The notes under the pieces were generated by a model, which saw nothing but the letters and a program-made list of their open reading frames with translations, had not been told where the DNA came from and made no database searches. A stretch of 64,000 bases of DNA from Kluyvera intermedia (GTDB taxonomy: Bacteria; Pseudomonadota; Gammaproteobacteria; Enterobacterales; Enterobacteriaceae), in NCBI RefSeq assembly GCF_034424175.1, contig NZ_CP139986.1:4402001-4466000 (forward strand), in the 5' to 3' direction. Numbering within the stretch: the stretch's first letter is position 1; every line of letters begins with the position of its first letter. Positions 16,382 to 24,660 of the stretch are shown one piece after another. Position numbers and translations under genes: made by a program.

Positions 16382-16699
16382 CTAATACCCATTGAGGATA
16401 AAGTCTACCGCATCCCGCAGAACGTTTTTATTCGTCTGTAAATCAGCAACCCGTTCTCCCAGCTCCTTTACAGGAATACCCGCCATCATATGCGCCATCA
16501 CGACAAAAGGCTGCCCGCTAATCGTTACTACCGGACATACTTTAGCCGGGGGGATGCCTCCAGGTAGCTGCTTGAGCGCAACGACCGGGGCCACCAACAC
16601 ATGTTTTAAAACATTAGCAACCGGGTGCTGTAGATTGATTAAGTAGGGATAAGCATTTTTACCCTTCCCCCGATTTTCATACGCACAGTACTGCTCCAT
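16382..16699 (-). CDS. ccdB: CcdB-family toxin (chromosomal)
   Basis: 105-residue CcdB homologue, a toxin family that traps DNA gyrase. Conserved parts are the N-terminal YCAYENRGKGKNAYPYLINL, the LVAPVVAL strand, CPVVTISGQPFVVMAHMMAGIP and a final helix ending DAVDFILNGY. The ATG at 16699 shares one base with the ccdA stop (TGATG); a TTG one codon upstream is in frame but less likely. In F-plasmid CcdB the last residues Trp-Gly-Ile are needed for gyrase poisoning; here the tail is Asn-Gly-Tyr, so toxicity cannot be assumed. Located between the SorC/shikimate-like pair and pepE. Confidence 0.88.
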   Translation of the reverse strand: MEQYCAYENRGKGKNAYPYLINLQHPVANVLKHVLVAPVVALKQLPGGIPPAKVCPVVTISGQPFVVMAHMMAGIPVKELGERVADLQTNKNVLRDAVDFILNGY

Positions 16700-16935
16700 C
16701 AAAATGGCCTTTGAAAATCACTGAACGAGCCGTTTTCATCAACCCATTGATTAACGGAATCAATCGCTTTTTCATTGTCTCGCAACCAAACACCCCGTTG
16801 GTTTTCTCGAAATTTTTCCTGCAAGGCCTCGGTTAATATCGCAGACAAATTCATTTTCAACCTACGAGCTTCTTCGAGAACTTCAGGTGCCAAAGAGACA
16901 TTCACGGACTTTTTTGCATTAGAAATAGTGCGCAT
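16699..16935 (-). CDS. ccdA: CcdA-family antitoxin
   Basis: 78-residue CcdA-type antitoxin. The N-terminal ribbon-helix-helix (AKKSVNVSLAPEVLEEARRL) binds the operator and represses the operon. The disordered C-terminal part, with AIDSVNQWVDENGSFSDFQ, corresponds to the toxin-wrapping region of F CcdA. I chose the ATG at 16935 because GGGGGT lies just upstream. The stop overlaps the ccdB start by one base, which couples their translation. Its promoter must lie in 16936-17100. Confidence 0.88.
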   Translation of the reverse strand: MRTISNAKKSVNVSLAPEVLEEARRLKMNLSAILTEALQEKFRENQRGVWLRDNEKAIDSVNQWVDENGSFSDFQRPF

Positions 16936-17175
16936 GATAACCCCCACTGTAATGCGCATGGTTTGTCTAAGATTAACGTAATAATCGAGCATCTTCTATT
17001 CCTTATCGGATGAGTTTGATAAGACACTAAACGCTCAAGCCCCTCATGTCCTGGCACAAAAATCATTCCTGCGAGCAGCATTCCACAACATCGTGAACCC
17101 CGTCAGTGAGCCATTCAACGTAGAGTGATAACATCCTGCCCTGACTGATAAATTTTTCTATTAATGGGAGAAATG

Positions 17176-17865
17176 ATGGAACTGCTTTTGCTGAGTAACT
17201 CGACGCTGCCGGGCAAAGCCTGGATGGAACACGCCATGCCGCTGATTGCCTCGCAGTTAAACGGTCGCCGTTCTGCGGTGTTTATTCCGTTTGCGGGCGT
17301 AACGCAGACTTGGAACGATTACACCGCCAAAACTGCCGCTGTGTTTGCGCCACTGGGCGTGACGGTAACCGGTATTCATAGCGTGGCCGATCCTATTTCC
17401 GCCATTGAGAACGCCGAGCTGGTGATTGTTGGCGGCGGTAACACCTTCCAGTTGCTCAAAGAGAGCCGTCAGCGCGGGCTGCTGGCGCCGATTGTCGACG
17501 TTGTTAAACGCGGCGCGCTGTACATCGGCTGGAGTGCAGGCGCAAACCTTGCCTGTCAGACCATCCGCACCACCAACGATATGCCGATTGTTGACCCTAA
17601 AGGCTTTGATGCGCTGGCGCTGTTCCCATTACAAATTAACCCACACTTCACCAATGCGCTGCCGGAAGGGCACAAAGGCGAAACTCGCGAGCAGCGGATT
17701 CGCGAGTTGCTGGTGGTGGCACCGGAGTTAACCGTGATTGGGCTACCGGAGGGGAACTGGATCCAGGTGGCGCAGGGGCATGCGACGTTAGGTGGGCCAA
17801 ATACCACGTACGTGTTTAAAGCAGGTGAAGACGCGGTGGCGCTGGAGGCAGGGCATCGGTTCTGA
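17176..17865 (+). CDS. pepE: Peptidase E (alpha-aspartyl dipeptidase)
   Basis: 229-residue cytoplasmic serine peptidase of family S51, splitting N-terminal Asp-X dipeptides. The nucleophile lies in GWSAGANLA; the VGGGNTFQLL and INPHFTNALPEGHKGETREQ blocks carry the other conserved active-site region. The ATG at 17176 gives the E. coli length and has GGGAGA at spacing 6; two further in-frame ATG codons lie just upstream. Monocistronic, followed by REP sequences. Confidence 0.95.
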   Translation: MELLLLSNSTLPGKAWMEHAMPLIASQLNGRRSAVFIPFAGVTQTWNDYTAKTAAVFAPLGVTVTGIHSVADPISAIENAELVIVGGGNTFQLLKESRQRGLLAPIVDVVKRGALYIGWSAGANLACQTIRTTNDMPIVDPKGFDALALFPLQINPHFTNALPEGHKGETREQRIRELLVVAPELTVIGLPEGNWIQVAQGHATLGGPNTTYVFKAGEDAVALEAGHRF

Positions 17866-17882
17866 TATTGGGTTTGGTGCAT

Positions 17883-17973
17883 CCCCGGGGTCGGTGTAAA
17901 CGCCTCGCCCGGGCTACAAATGTGCTCGAGCGTAGGGTTGTTGCCGGATAAGGCGAAACCGCCATCCGGCAAC
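17883..17973. repeat. REP elements after pepE
   Basis: Two REP-type units: 17883-17918 (GGTCGGTGTAAACGCCTCGC then CCGGGCTACA) and 17943-17973 (GCCGGATAAGGCGAAACCGC then CATCCGGC). They separate the convergent pepE and yjbB genes. Confidence 0.85.
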
Positions 17974-17995
17974 AAGATCAGCTATTTCTCGCCCG

Positions 17996-19627
17996 CTAGT
18001 AATCGTCGCGGTTGTCGTCTTCGTCCGGTTGCTCAAGGACGCTGTAGGCCACTGAGCAGAACAGCGAGTTTAGACGCAGCATATCGCCCAACAGCGCCAG
18101 GTGCAGGGTACTGGTTTCAATACTCTGCACGTTCTGCTGGTGCAAACGATCTACGTGCGCGTGCGCATAGCGACGGTTCATGATACGGAAGCGATGCTTA
18201 CTACGCCGCAGTCGGCGTGCGGTGGTAATGTCGCCGGAGAAGAAAACCGACATCGCCAGTTGCAGATTGCCCAGCAGCAACTCATGCAACGCATCCAACT
18301 CTTTCAAACCTTCAATCGAGAAAGCGCGCCGCGCCGCCAGCGATTTATCCGCAATTTCGCTGCCCATACGCTCAATAATATCTGACGCCTGCTCGAGGTT
18401 GAGCGACATCTCAATGATCTCCGCCCAGCGGCGAGACTCTTCTTCGGCCAGTTCGTCTTTCGGCATCCGCGCCAGATAGAGCTTAATGGCGGTATACAGC
18501 ACGTTGATATCATCCGCCTGCTTACGCAGGTTTTTCTCTTCACGCGGCTCGCCGTTCATCACCTTTTTCAACCCTTCCAGCATCTGCTCGGTGGCATCAC
18601 CAATACGCAGCGTTTCACGCGCGGCATTGGCCAGCGCAAGCGTAGGCGTATCCAGCGCGGTGACATCCAGATGTTTCGGTTTCAGGTGCGCATCCAGCTC
18701 AGGATCGTCACGGATCAACCGTTTACACAGCCGCGCCATTGGTTCGGCGAACGGCACCATCGCCACGCAGCGGATGAGGTTGTAGAAGACGTGGAAGTAG
18801 ATAACCAGCTCGGCTTCAGGCAGCGGCAATTTTTGCAGCGTGGTCGCCAGTACGTGAACAAATGGCAGAATTATCAGGCTCCCCACCAGCTTAAACAGCA
18901 GGCTACCCAGCGCCACGCGGCGAGCGGAAGCGTTCGCTGCGCTGTTGTTGAGCATCGCCAGAAGTCCGGAGCCAAGGTTGGCACCAATGACCAGACATAG
19001 CGCCACCGGGAAAGAGATGACCCCGGCGGTAGTCAGCGTGGCGGTTAACAGCACCGCCGCCAGGCTTGAGTAACTGATAATCGCAAATACCGCACCAATC
19101 AGCGCATCCAGCAGGATATCGCCGGTCAACGAGGCAAAGATAACCTGCACACCGTTGGCCTGGGTGATGGGCGTGACCGCCTGCACAATCAGCTCCAGCG
19201 CCAGCAGAATCAGACCAAGGCCAATCCCGACGCGCCCAAGCTGTCCTTCGCGCGTCTGTTTACGGCCCAGGAAGAACGTCACACCGATAAAAATCAGCAG
19301 CGGTGACAGCCAGGAGAGATCGAACGTCAGGATACGCGCCATCAGTGCGGTACCGACGTCAGCGCCAAGCACAATCACCAGCGCGGGCGTCAAGGCAACC
19401 AGATCCTGGGCAACGAACGAGGTCACCAGCATGGTGGTGGCGTTACTACTTTGTACCAGCGCAGTCACGCCAATACCCGCACAGAAGGCGAGCGGTTTTT
19501 TCTCAACGCTTCGGCTGAGGACGGTACGCAAGCGTGCGCCAAAGACGCGCATCACGCCAGTACGAACAATGTGTGTGCCCCACACCAGCAGGGCGACAGC
19601 AGAAAGCAGGTGTAGCAGAGTTAACAC
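17996..19627 (-). CDS. yjbB: YjbB, Na/Pi-cotransporter family phosphate exporter
   Basis: 543-residue membrane protein equal in length to E. coli YjbB, implicated in phosphate export. The N-terminal part has two Na/Pi-cotransporter (PF02690-type) repeats carrying QSSNATTM and YSSLAAVLL motifs, with about nine membrane segments. The C-terminal third (about residues 340-520) is a soluble PhoU-like helical domain. The start is GTG at 19627 with AAGGAG upstream. Monocistronic; convergent with pepE. Confidence 0.94.
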   Translation of the reverse strand: MLTLLHLLSAVALLVWGTHIVRTGVMRVFGARLRTVLSRSVEKKPLAFCAGIGVTALVQSSNATTMLVTSFVAQDLVALTPALVIVLGADVGTALMARILTFDLSWLSPLLIFIGVTFFLGRKQTREGQLGRVGIGLGLILLALELIVQAVTPITQANGVQVIFASLTGDILLDALIGAVFAIISYSSLAAVLLTATLTTAGVISFPVALCLVIGANLGSGLLAMLNNSAANASARRVALGSLLFKLVGSLIILPFVHVLATTLQKLPLPEAELVIYFHVFYNLIRCVAMVPFAEPMARLCKRLIRDDPELDAHLKPKHLDVTALDTPTLALANAARETLRIGDATEQMLEGLKKVMNGEPREEKNLRKQADDINVLYTAIKLYLARMPKDELAEEESRRWAEIIEMSLNLEQASDIIERMGSEIADKSLAARRAFSIEGLKELDALHELLLGNLQLAMSVFFSGDITTARRLRRSKHRFRIMNRRYAHAHVDRLHQQNVQSIETSTLHLALLGDMLRLNSLFCSVAYSVLEQPDEDDNRDDY

Positions 19628-19670
19628 GGAATCAGCTTCTCCTTATTGTTATGGGTTCCTGAGGCGTATA

Positions 19671-19752
19671 TGCCTGATGGCGCTGCGCTTATCAGGCCTA
19701 CAAATCATCCCTATGTAGGCTGGATAAGGCATTTATGCCGCCATCCGGCAAT
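19671..19752. repeat. REP elements between yjbB and metH
   Basis: Two facing REP units, TGCCTGATGGCGCTGCGCTT then ATCAGGCCTAC (19671-19701) and GTAGGCTGGATAAGGC with GCCGCCATCCGGCA (19715-19750). Confidence 0.85.
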
Positions 19753-19792
19753 GGCCTTCTTTCAGTATAAGGGTTTACACACAATAAAGAGA

Positions 19793-19815
19793 CAGGGTGC
19801 TCATTGAGCACCCTG
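19793..19815 (-). terminator. Probable terminator of metH
   Basis: Near-perfect inverted repeat with 11-base arms CAGGGTGCTCA and TGAGCACCCTG, 32 bp after the metH stop. On the minus strand it is followed by the moderately T-rich TCTCTTTATT. Confidence 0.7.
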
Positions 19816-19847
19816 ATAGTTGTAAGGAAAGATGACAGTTTTGTGAA

Positions 19848-22800
19848 TCAGTCGGCGTCGTAACCGAGGTTAGGGGCCAGCCAGCGTTCCACTTCCGCCA
19901 CGCTCATCCCTTTACGCTGCGCGTAGTCCTCAACCTGATCGCGCTGAACCTGCGCCACGGCATAGTACTTGCTGTCCGGATGGCTGAAGTACCAGCCGGA
20001 GACCGACGCCCCAGGCCACATGGCGAAAGATTCGGTCAGCTTCATGCCGGTGTGCGTTTCGACATCCAGTAATTCCCAGATGGTGCCTTTTTCCGTGTGT
20101 TCCGGACAGGCCGGATAACCTGGTGCCGGGCGAATACCCTGGTAGTTTTCACGGATCAGCTCATCGTTGCTGAGATTTTCGTTCGGGGCATAACCCCAGT
20201 AGACTTTGCGTACCCGCTCGTGCAGATACTCGGCAAAAGCTTCAGCCAGACGGTCTGCAATCGCCTTCACCATGATTTTGTTGTAATCATCGTGCTGGGC
20301 TTCAAACGCGTCCGCCAGCGCATCTTCTTCCAGGCCACCGGTCACGGCAAACGCACCAATATAGTCCGCTTTACCCGAGTGTTTTGGCGCCACAAAGTCA
20401 GCCAGGCAGTAGTTAGCAAAGCCAACCTTCTCGGTCTGTTGACGCAGATGGCGCCCGACGTTCAGCACGTGGGTGCGCGTTTCATCACGGTAAATCTCCA
20501 CGTCGTCACCGACACGGTTAGCGGGGAACAGCCCGACGACACCGCGCGGGTTGAGAGCTTTCTCGGCGCTTAGTTTATCCAGCAGATCGTTAGCATCTTT
20601 GAACAGGCGCTTGGCTTCTTCCCCCACCACTTCATCTTCGAGAATGCGCGGGTATTTACCGGCCAGTGACCAGGTCATAAAGAACGGCGTCCAGTCGATA
20701 TAGTTACGCAGCGTTTCAATACTGGCTTCAACTTCCTGCACGCCCAGACGATGAGCAACCGGCGGCGTGTAGCTTTCCCAGTCAAACGCTAAATCGTTTT
20801 CGCGAGCGGCGGCCAAGGTTACCGGCGGGGTACGCGGTTTCTTACGCGCGTGCTGAATGCGTACGGTTTCATACTCTTTGCGCGTGCGGGCGACAAAATC
20901 GTCGTGCTGAGTATCCGACAGCAGCGCGGCAACCACGCCCACGGTACGCGAGGCGTTTTGCACGTAGACCGTCGGGCCACTGTAGTTTTGTTCGATTTTC
21001 ACCGCCGTGTGCGCTTTTGAGGTGGTGGCACCACCAATCAGCAGCGGGATCGTGAAGCCCTGACGCTCCATCTCTTTTGCCACGTTGACCATTTCGTCCA
21101 GCGACGGGGTAATCAGCCCGGAAAGGCCAATCAGGTCGGCGTTCACTTCGCGGGCGGTTTTGAGGATTTTTTCCGCAGGTACCATCACGCCAAGGTCGAT
21201 AATTTCGTAGTTGTTACATTGCAGCACCACGCCGACGATATTTTTGCCGATGTCGTGTACGTCGCCCTTCACGGTCGCAATCACCATTTTGCCGTTGCTG
21301 GAGCCTTTCTCTTTACTGGCTTCAATGTACGGCTCAAGGTAGGCCACCGCCTGCTTCATCACGCGGGCGGATTTCACCACCTGCGGCAGGAACATTTTGC
21401 CTTCGCCGAACAGATCGCCGACCACATTCATGCCGTCCATCAGCGGGCCTTCGATAACTAATATCGGGCGATCGGCTTGCTGGCGGGCTTCTTCGGTATC
21501 CAGTTCGATAAAGTCGGTGATGCCCTTCACTAAAGAGTATTCAAGGCGTTTTTTGACTTCCCAACTGCGCCATTCCGCCTGTTGCGCGTTGGCAGTGTCG
21601 TCGGTTTTGCTGCCGCGATATTTTTCCGCCAAATCCAGCAGACGCTCGGTGCCATCGTCACGGCGGTTGAGGATCACGTCTTCTACCGCATCACGCAGGT
21701 CAGCGGGCAGGTCATCGTAAATCGCCAGTTGCCCGGCGTTGACGATACCCATGTCCATCCCGTTGCGAATAGCGTAGTAGAGGAACACCGCGTGAATCGC
21801 TTCACGCACCGGGTCGTTACCGCGGAACGAGAACGAGACGTTGGAAACACCGCCGGAAATCAGCGCATGCGGCAGCTCGCGCTTGATATCTTCACAGGCA
21901 CCGATAAAATCCTGCGCGTAGTTGTTGTGTTCTTCAATCCCGGTTGCCACGGCGAAAATATTCGGGTCGAAAATAATATCTTCCGGCGGGAAACCGACCT
22001 CTTCGGTCAGTATTTTGTACGCCCGGCGGCAAATCTCAATTTTACGGGCGCGTGTATCGGCCTGCCCCTGCTCGTCAAAGGCCATCACCACCATGGCAGC
22101 ACCGTAGCGGCGCACTTTCTTCGCATGGTGGATAAACAGATCCACACCTTCTTTCATCGAGATGGAGTTAACAATCCCTTTGCCCTGAATACATTTGAGC
22201 CCTTTTTCGATGACTTCCCATTTGGAGGAGTCGATCATAATCGGCACGCGGGCAATATCCGGTTCCCCGGCAATCAGATTGAGGAAACGCACCATTGCCG
22301 CTTCGGCGTCGAGCATCCCCTCATCCATGTTGATATCGATAATCTGCGCGCCGCTTTCCACCTGCTGGCGGGCCACAGCCAGTGCTTCGTTATATTTTTC
22401 TTCTTTGATCAGGCGTTTAAATTTCGCCGAGCCGGTGACGTTAGTACGCTCGCCGACGTTCACGAACAGGCTATCGTCACCAATATTCAGCGGTTCCAGA
22501 CCGGCCAAACGGCAGGCAACCGGCAAGTCAGGCAGCTTACGTGGCGGCAGACCTTCAACCGCACGGCTCATGGCGGCGATATGTTCCGGCGTGGTGCCGC
22601 AGCAGCCGCCAACAATATTCAGGAAGCCCGCCTGCGCCCATTCACCAATTTGCGCAGCCATGGTTTCGGCATCAAGGTCATATTCACCGAAGGCGTTCGG
22701 CAGACCGGCGTTCGGGTGTGCGGTGACGTAGCAATCGGCGATGCGCGAAAGCTCTTGTACGTACTGGCGTAGCTCGTCCGGGCCTAACGCGCAGTTGAGG

Positions 22801-23531
22801 CCAAAGGTCAGCGCATCGGCATGGCGCAGTGAGTTATAGAAGGCTTCCGTCGTCTGGCCGGAGAGTGTACGACCAGAGGCATCGGTGATGGTGCCGGAGA
22901 TCATAATCGGCAGGTCGACGCCCAGCGCTTCGAACTCTTCTTTAACGGCAAAGATCGCGGCCTTGGCGTTCAGGGTATCGAAGACAGTTTCAATCAGGAT
23001 CAGGTCGCTGCCGCCCTCCACCAGCGCTTTGGTGGACTCGCGGTAGGCGGCCACCAATTGATCGAAGGTGACGTTGCGGTATGCCGGGTCGTTAACGTCC
23101 GGGGAGATGGACGCGGTACGGTTGGTCGGGCCAAGCACGCCCGCGACGTAGCGCGGTTTGTTCGGTGTGCGTGCCGTCCACTCGTCTGCACTGGCACGTG
23201 CCAGTTTGGCCGCAGCAAAGTTGATTTCCGCCGACAGGGACTCCATTTGGTAATCCGCCATGGCGATGGTCGTGGAGTTGAAAGTGTTGGTTTCAATGAT
23301 ATCTGCGCCCGCTTCAAAGTAAGCGCTATGGATGGCAGAAATCACCTCCGGTTTGCTCAGCACCAGCAGGTCGTTATTGCCCTTCAGGTCGCAGGGCCAG
23401 TCAGCGAAACGTTCGCCACGGAAGTCCTGTTCGCTTAGACGATAGCCCTGGATCATGGTGCCCATGCCTCCGTCCAGAACCAAGATACGTTCATTTAACT
23501 GCTGACGTAATTGTTCAACTTTGCTGCTCAC
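19848..23531 (-). CDS. metH: Cobalamin-dependent methionine synthase
   Basis: 1227-residue MetH, which transfers a methyl group from methyltetrahydrofolate via cobalamin to homocysteine. Four modules are visible: the homocysteine domain (zinc ligands in FGLNCALG and IVGGCCGTTPEH), the folate domain (FVNVGERTNVTGSAKFKRLI), the B12 domain (VKGDVHDIGKNIVGVVLQ, with the axial histidine), and the SAM-dependent reactivation domain (ESFAMWPGASVSGWYFSHP). The GTG at 23531, with GGGAG upstream, gives the E. coli length; a TTG at 23546 is rejected. It is divergent from iclR. Confidence 0.97.
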   Translation of the reverse strand: MSSKVEQLRQQLNERILVLDGGMGTMIQGYRLSEQDFRGERFADWPCDLKGNNDLLVLSKPEVISAIHSAYFEAGADIIETNTFNSTTIAMADYQMESLSAEINFAAAKLARASADEWTARTPNKPRYVAGVLGPTNRTASISPDVNDPAYRNVTFDQLVAAYRESTKALVEGGSDLILIETVFDTLNAKAAIFAVKEEFEALGVDLPIMISGTITDASGRTLSGQTTEAFYNSLRHADALTFGLNCALGPDELRQYVQELSRIADCYVTAHPNAGLPNAFGEYDLDAETMAAQIGEWAQAGFLNIVGGCCGTTPEHIAAMSRAVEGLPPRKLPDLPVACRLAGLEPLNIGDDSLFVNVGERTNVTGSAKFKRLIKEEKYNEALAVARQQVESGAQIIDINMDEGMLDAEAAMVRFLNLIAGEPDIARVPIMIDSSKWEVIEKGLKCIQGKGIVNSISMKEGVDLFIHHAKKVRRYGAAMVVMAFDEQGQADTRARKIEICRRAYKILTEEVGFPPEDIIFDPNIFAVATGIEEHNNYAQDFIGACEDIKRELPHALISGGVSNVSFSFRGNDPVREAIHAVFLYYAIRNGMDMGIVNAGQLAIYDDLPADLRDAVEDVILNRRDDGTERLLDLAEKYRGSKTDDTANAQQAEWRSWEVKKRLEYSLVKGITDFIELDTEEARQQADRPILVIEGPLMDGMNVVGDLFGEGKMFLPQVVKSARVMKQAVAYLEPYIEASKEKGSSNGKMVIATVKGDVHDIGKNIVGVVLQCNNYEIIDLGVMVPAEKILKTAREVNADLIGLSGLITPSLDEMVNVAKEMERQGFTIPLLIGGATTSKAHTAVKIEQNYSGPTVYVQNASRTVGVVAALLSDTQHDDFVARTRKEYETVRIQHARKKPRTPPVTLAAARENDLAFDWESYTPPVAHRLGVQEVEASIETLRNYIDWTPFFMTWSLAGKYPRILEDEVVGEEAKRLFKDANDLLDKLSAEKALNPRGVVGLFPANRVGDDVEIYRDETRTHVLNVGRHLRQQTEKVGFANYCLADFVAPKHSGKADYIGAFAVTGGLEEDALADAFEAQHDDYNKIMVKAIADRLAEAFAEYLHERVRKVYWGYAPNENLSNDELIRENYQGIRPAPGYPACPEHTEKGTIWELLDVETHTGMKLTESFAMWPGASVSGWYFSHPDSKYYAVAQVQRDQVEDYAQRKGMSVAEVERWLAPNLGYDAD

Positions 23532-23619
23532 ACTCGCTCCCGACAACGCTCAACGAAACCCAGAAAAAAGGCAATAAGGCATACTGGCATAAACCGAGGT
23601 GACGGAAAAGAAAACAACC

Positions 23620-23650
23620 GCCTACATGAGACAAGTTCAACATGACTCAT
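23620..23650. promoter_or_regulatory. Candidate MetR site before metH
   Basis: On the minus strand, TGAACTTGTCTCA lies in the metH upstream region and matches the MetR consensus TGAA-N5-TTCA at seven of eight positions. Placement suits MetR activation of metH, which is known in E. coli and Salmonella. Low-to-moderate support. Confidence 0.35.
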
Positions 23651-23686
23651 CGGAGCAGTAAGATGAACGGTTGTATTATAATCAAT

Positions 23687-23706
23687 AAAAACGAAAACAA
23701 TTTCCA
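23687..23706 (-). promoter_or_regulatory. IclR operator upstream of iclR
   Basis: On the minus strand this reads TGGAAATTGTTTTCGTTTTT. It matches the sequence at 29531-29551 upstream of aceB almost base for base. IclR represses its own gene in E. coli, and the site lies 21 bp before the iclR start. Confidence 0.7.
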
Positions 23707-23726
23707 CGATACAGAAAGGAGTTGCG

Positions 23727-24551
23727 ATGGTAGCCAACGTTCCAGCTAAACGCGGCAGAAAGCCCGCCACTGCCGCCGCACCCGCGACGGGTCAGGTACA
23801 ATCATTAACCCGTGGCCTGAAGCTGCTGGAATGGATTGCCGAATCTCACAATAGCGTTGCGCTCACCGAGCTGGCGCAGCAGGCCGGATTACCGAACTCC
23901 ACCACCCACCGTTTACTGACCACCATGCAACAGTTGGGGTTTGTGCGCCAGGTGGGCGATTTGGGGCACTGGGCGGTTGGCGCGCATGCGTTTATCGTCG
24001 GCAGCAGCTTCCTGCAAAGCCGGAATCTGCTGGCCATTGTCCATCCGATTTTACGCACGCTGATGGAAGACTCCGGCGAGACGGTCAATCTGGCGGTACT
24101 CGACAAGAGCGATCATCAGGCGATTATTATCGACCAGGTTCAGTGTACGCAGCTAATGCGTATGTCGGCCCCCATTGGCGGCAAGCTGCCCATGCATGCA
24201 TCCGGTGCGGGTAAAGCCTTTTTATCCCAACTGACTGAAGAAGAGGTCACAAGCCTGCTGCACCGTAAAGGGCTGCACGCTTACACTCATGCGACGCTCG
24301 TATCACCGCTGCATTTGAAGGACGACCTGGCCCAAACGCGCAAGCGTGGTTATTCGTTTGATGATGAGGAACATGCGCTCGGTCTGCGCTGCGTGGCGGC
24401 GTGTATTTACGATGAGCACCGCGAACCGTTTGCGGCCATTTCGATTTCCGGGCCGATTTCCCGCATTACCGATGACCGCGTGACCGAGTTTGGCGCGATG
24501 GTGATTAAAGCGGCGAAAGAGGTGACGCTGGCGTATGGCGGGATTCGTTAA
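23727..24551 (+). CDS. iclR: IclR, repressor of the glyoxylate shunt
   Basis: 274-residue repressor of aceBAK and of its own gene. After a basic Ala/Pro-rich N-terminus (PAKRGRKPA), the winged helix-turn-helix spans roughly residues 30-85 (ALTELAQQAGLPNSTTHRLL). The effector-binding domain follows, with PIGGKLPMHASGAGKAFLSQ and DDEEHALGLRCVAACIYDEH. Same length as E. coli IclR. The ATG is preceded by AAGGAG. Divergent from metH and upstream of the convergent aceBAK operon; E. coli arpA, which I recall between aceK and iclR, is absent here. Confidence 0.97.
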   Translation: MVANVPAKRGRKPATAAAPATGQVQSLTRGLKLLEWIAESHNSVALTELAQQAGLPNSTTHRLLTTMQQLGFVRQVGDLGHWAVGAHAFIVGSSFLQSRNLLAIVHPILRTLMEDSGETVNLAVLDKSDHQAIIIDQVQCTQLMRMSAPIGGKLPMHASGAGKAFLSQLTEEEVTSLLHRKGLHAYTHATLVSPLHLKDDLAQTRKRGYSFDDEEHALGLRCVAACIYDEHREPFAAISISGPISRITDDRVTEFGAMVIKAAKEVTLAYGGIR

Positions 24552-24553
24552 AC

Positions 24554-24576
24554 AAAATGCCCCAAAGGGGCATTTT
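24554..24576. terminator. Bidirectional terminator after iclR
   Basis: Perfect inverted repeat AAAATGCCCC / GGGGCATTTT with an AAA loop, starting 3 bp after the iclR stop. A/T tails on both sides allow it to act in both directions. Confidence 0.9.
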
Positions 24577-24581
24577 CGGTA

Positions 24582-24660
24582 GGCCTGATAAGCGTAGAGC
24601 CATCAGGTAGATCGGCGCACATTGCCGGATGGCGGCGCAATCGCCTTATCCGGCCTACCC
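24582..24660. repeat. REP elements overlapping the 3' end of aceK
   Basis: Two facing REP units: GTAGGCCTGATAAGCG with GCCATCAGGTAG (24580-24611), and TTGCCGGATGGCGGCGCAAT then CGCCTTATCCGGCCTACC (24622-24660). The second overlaps the end of the aceK reading frame. Confidence 0.88.
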
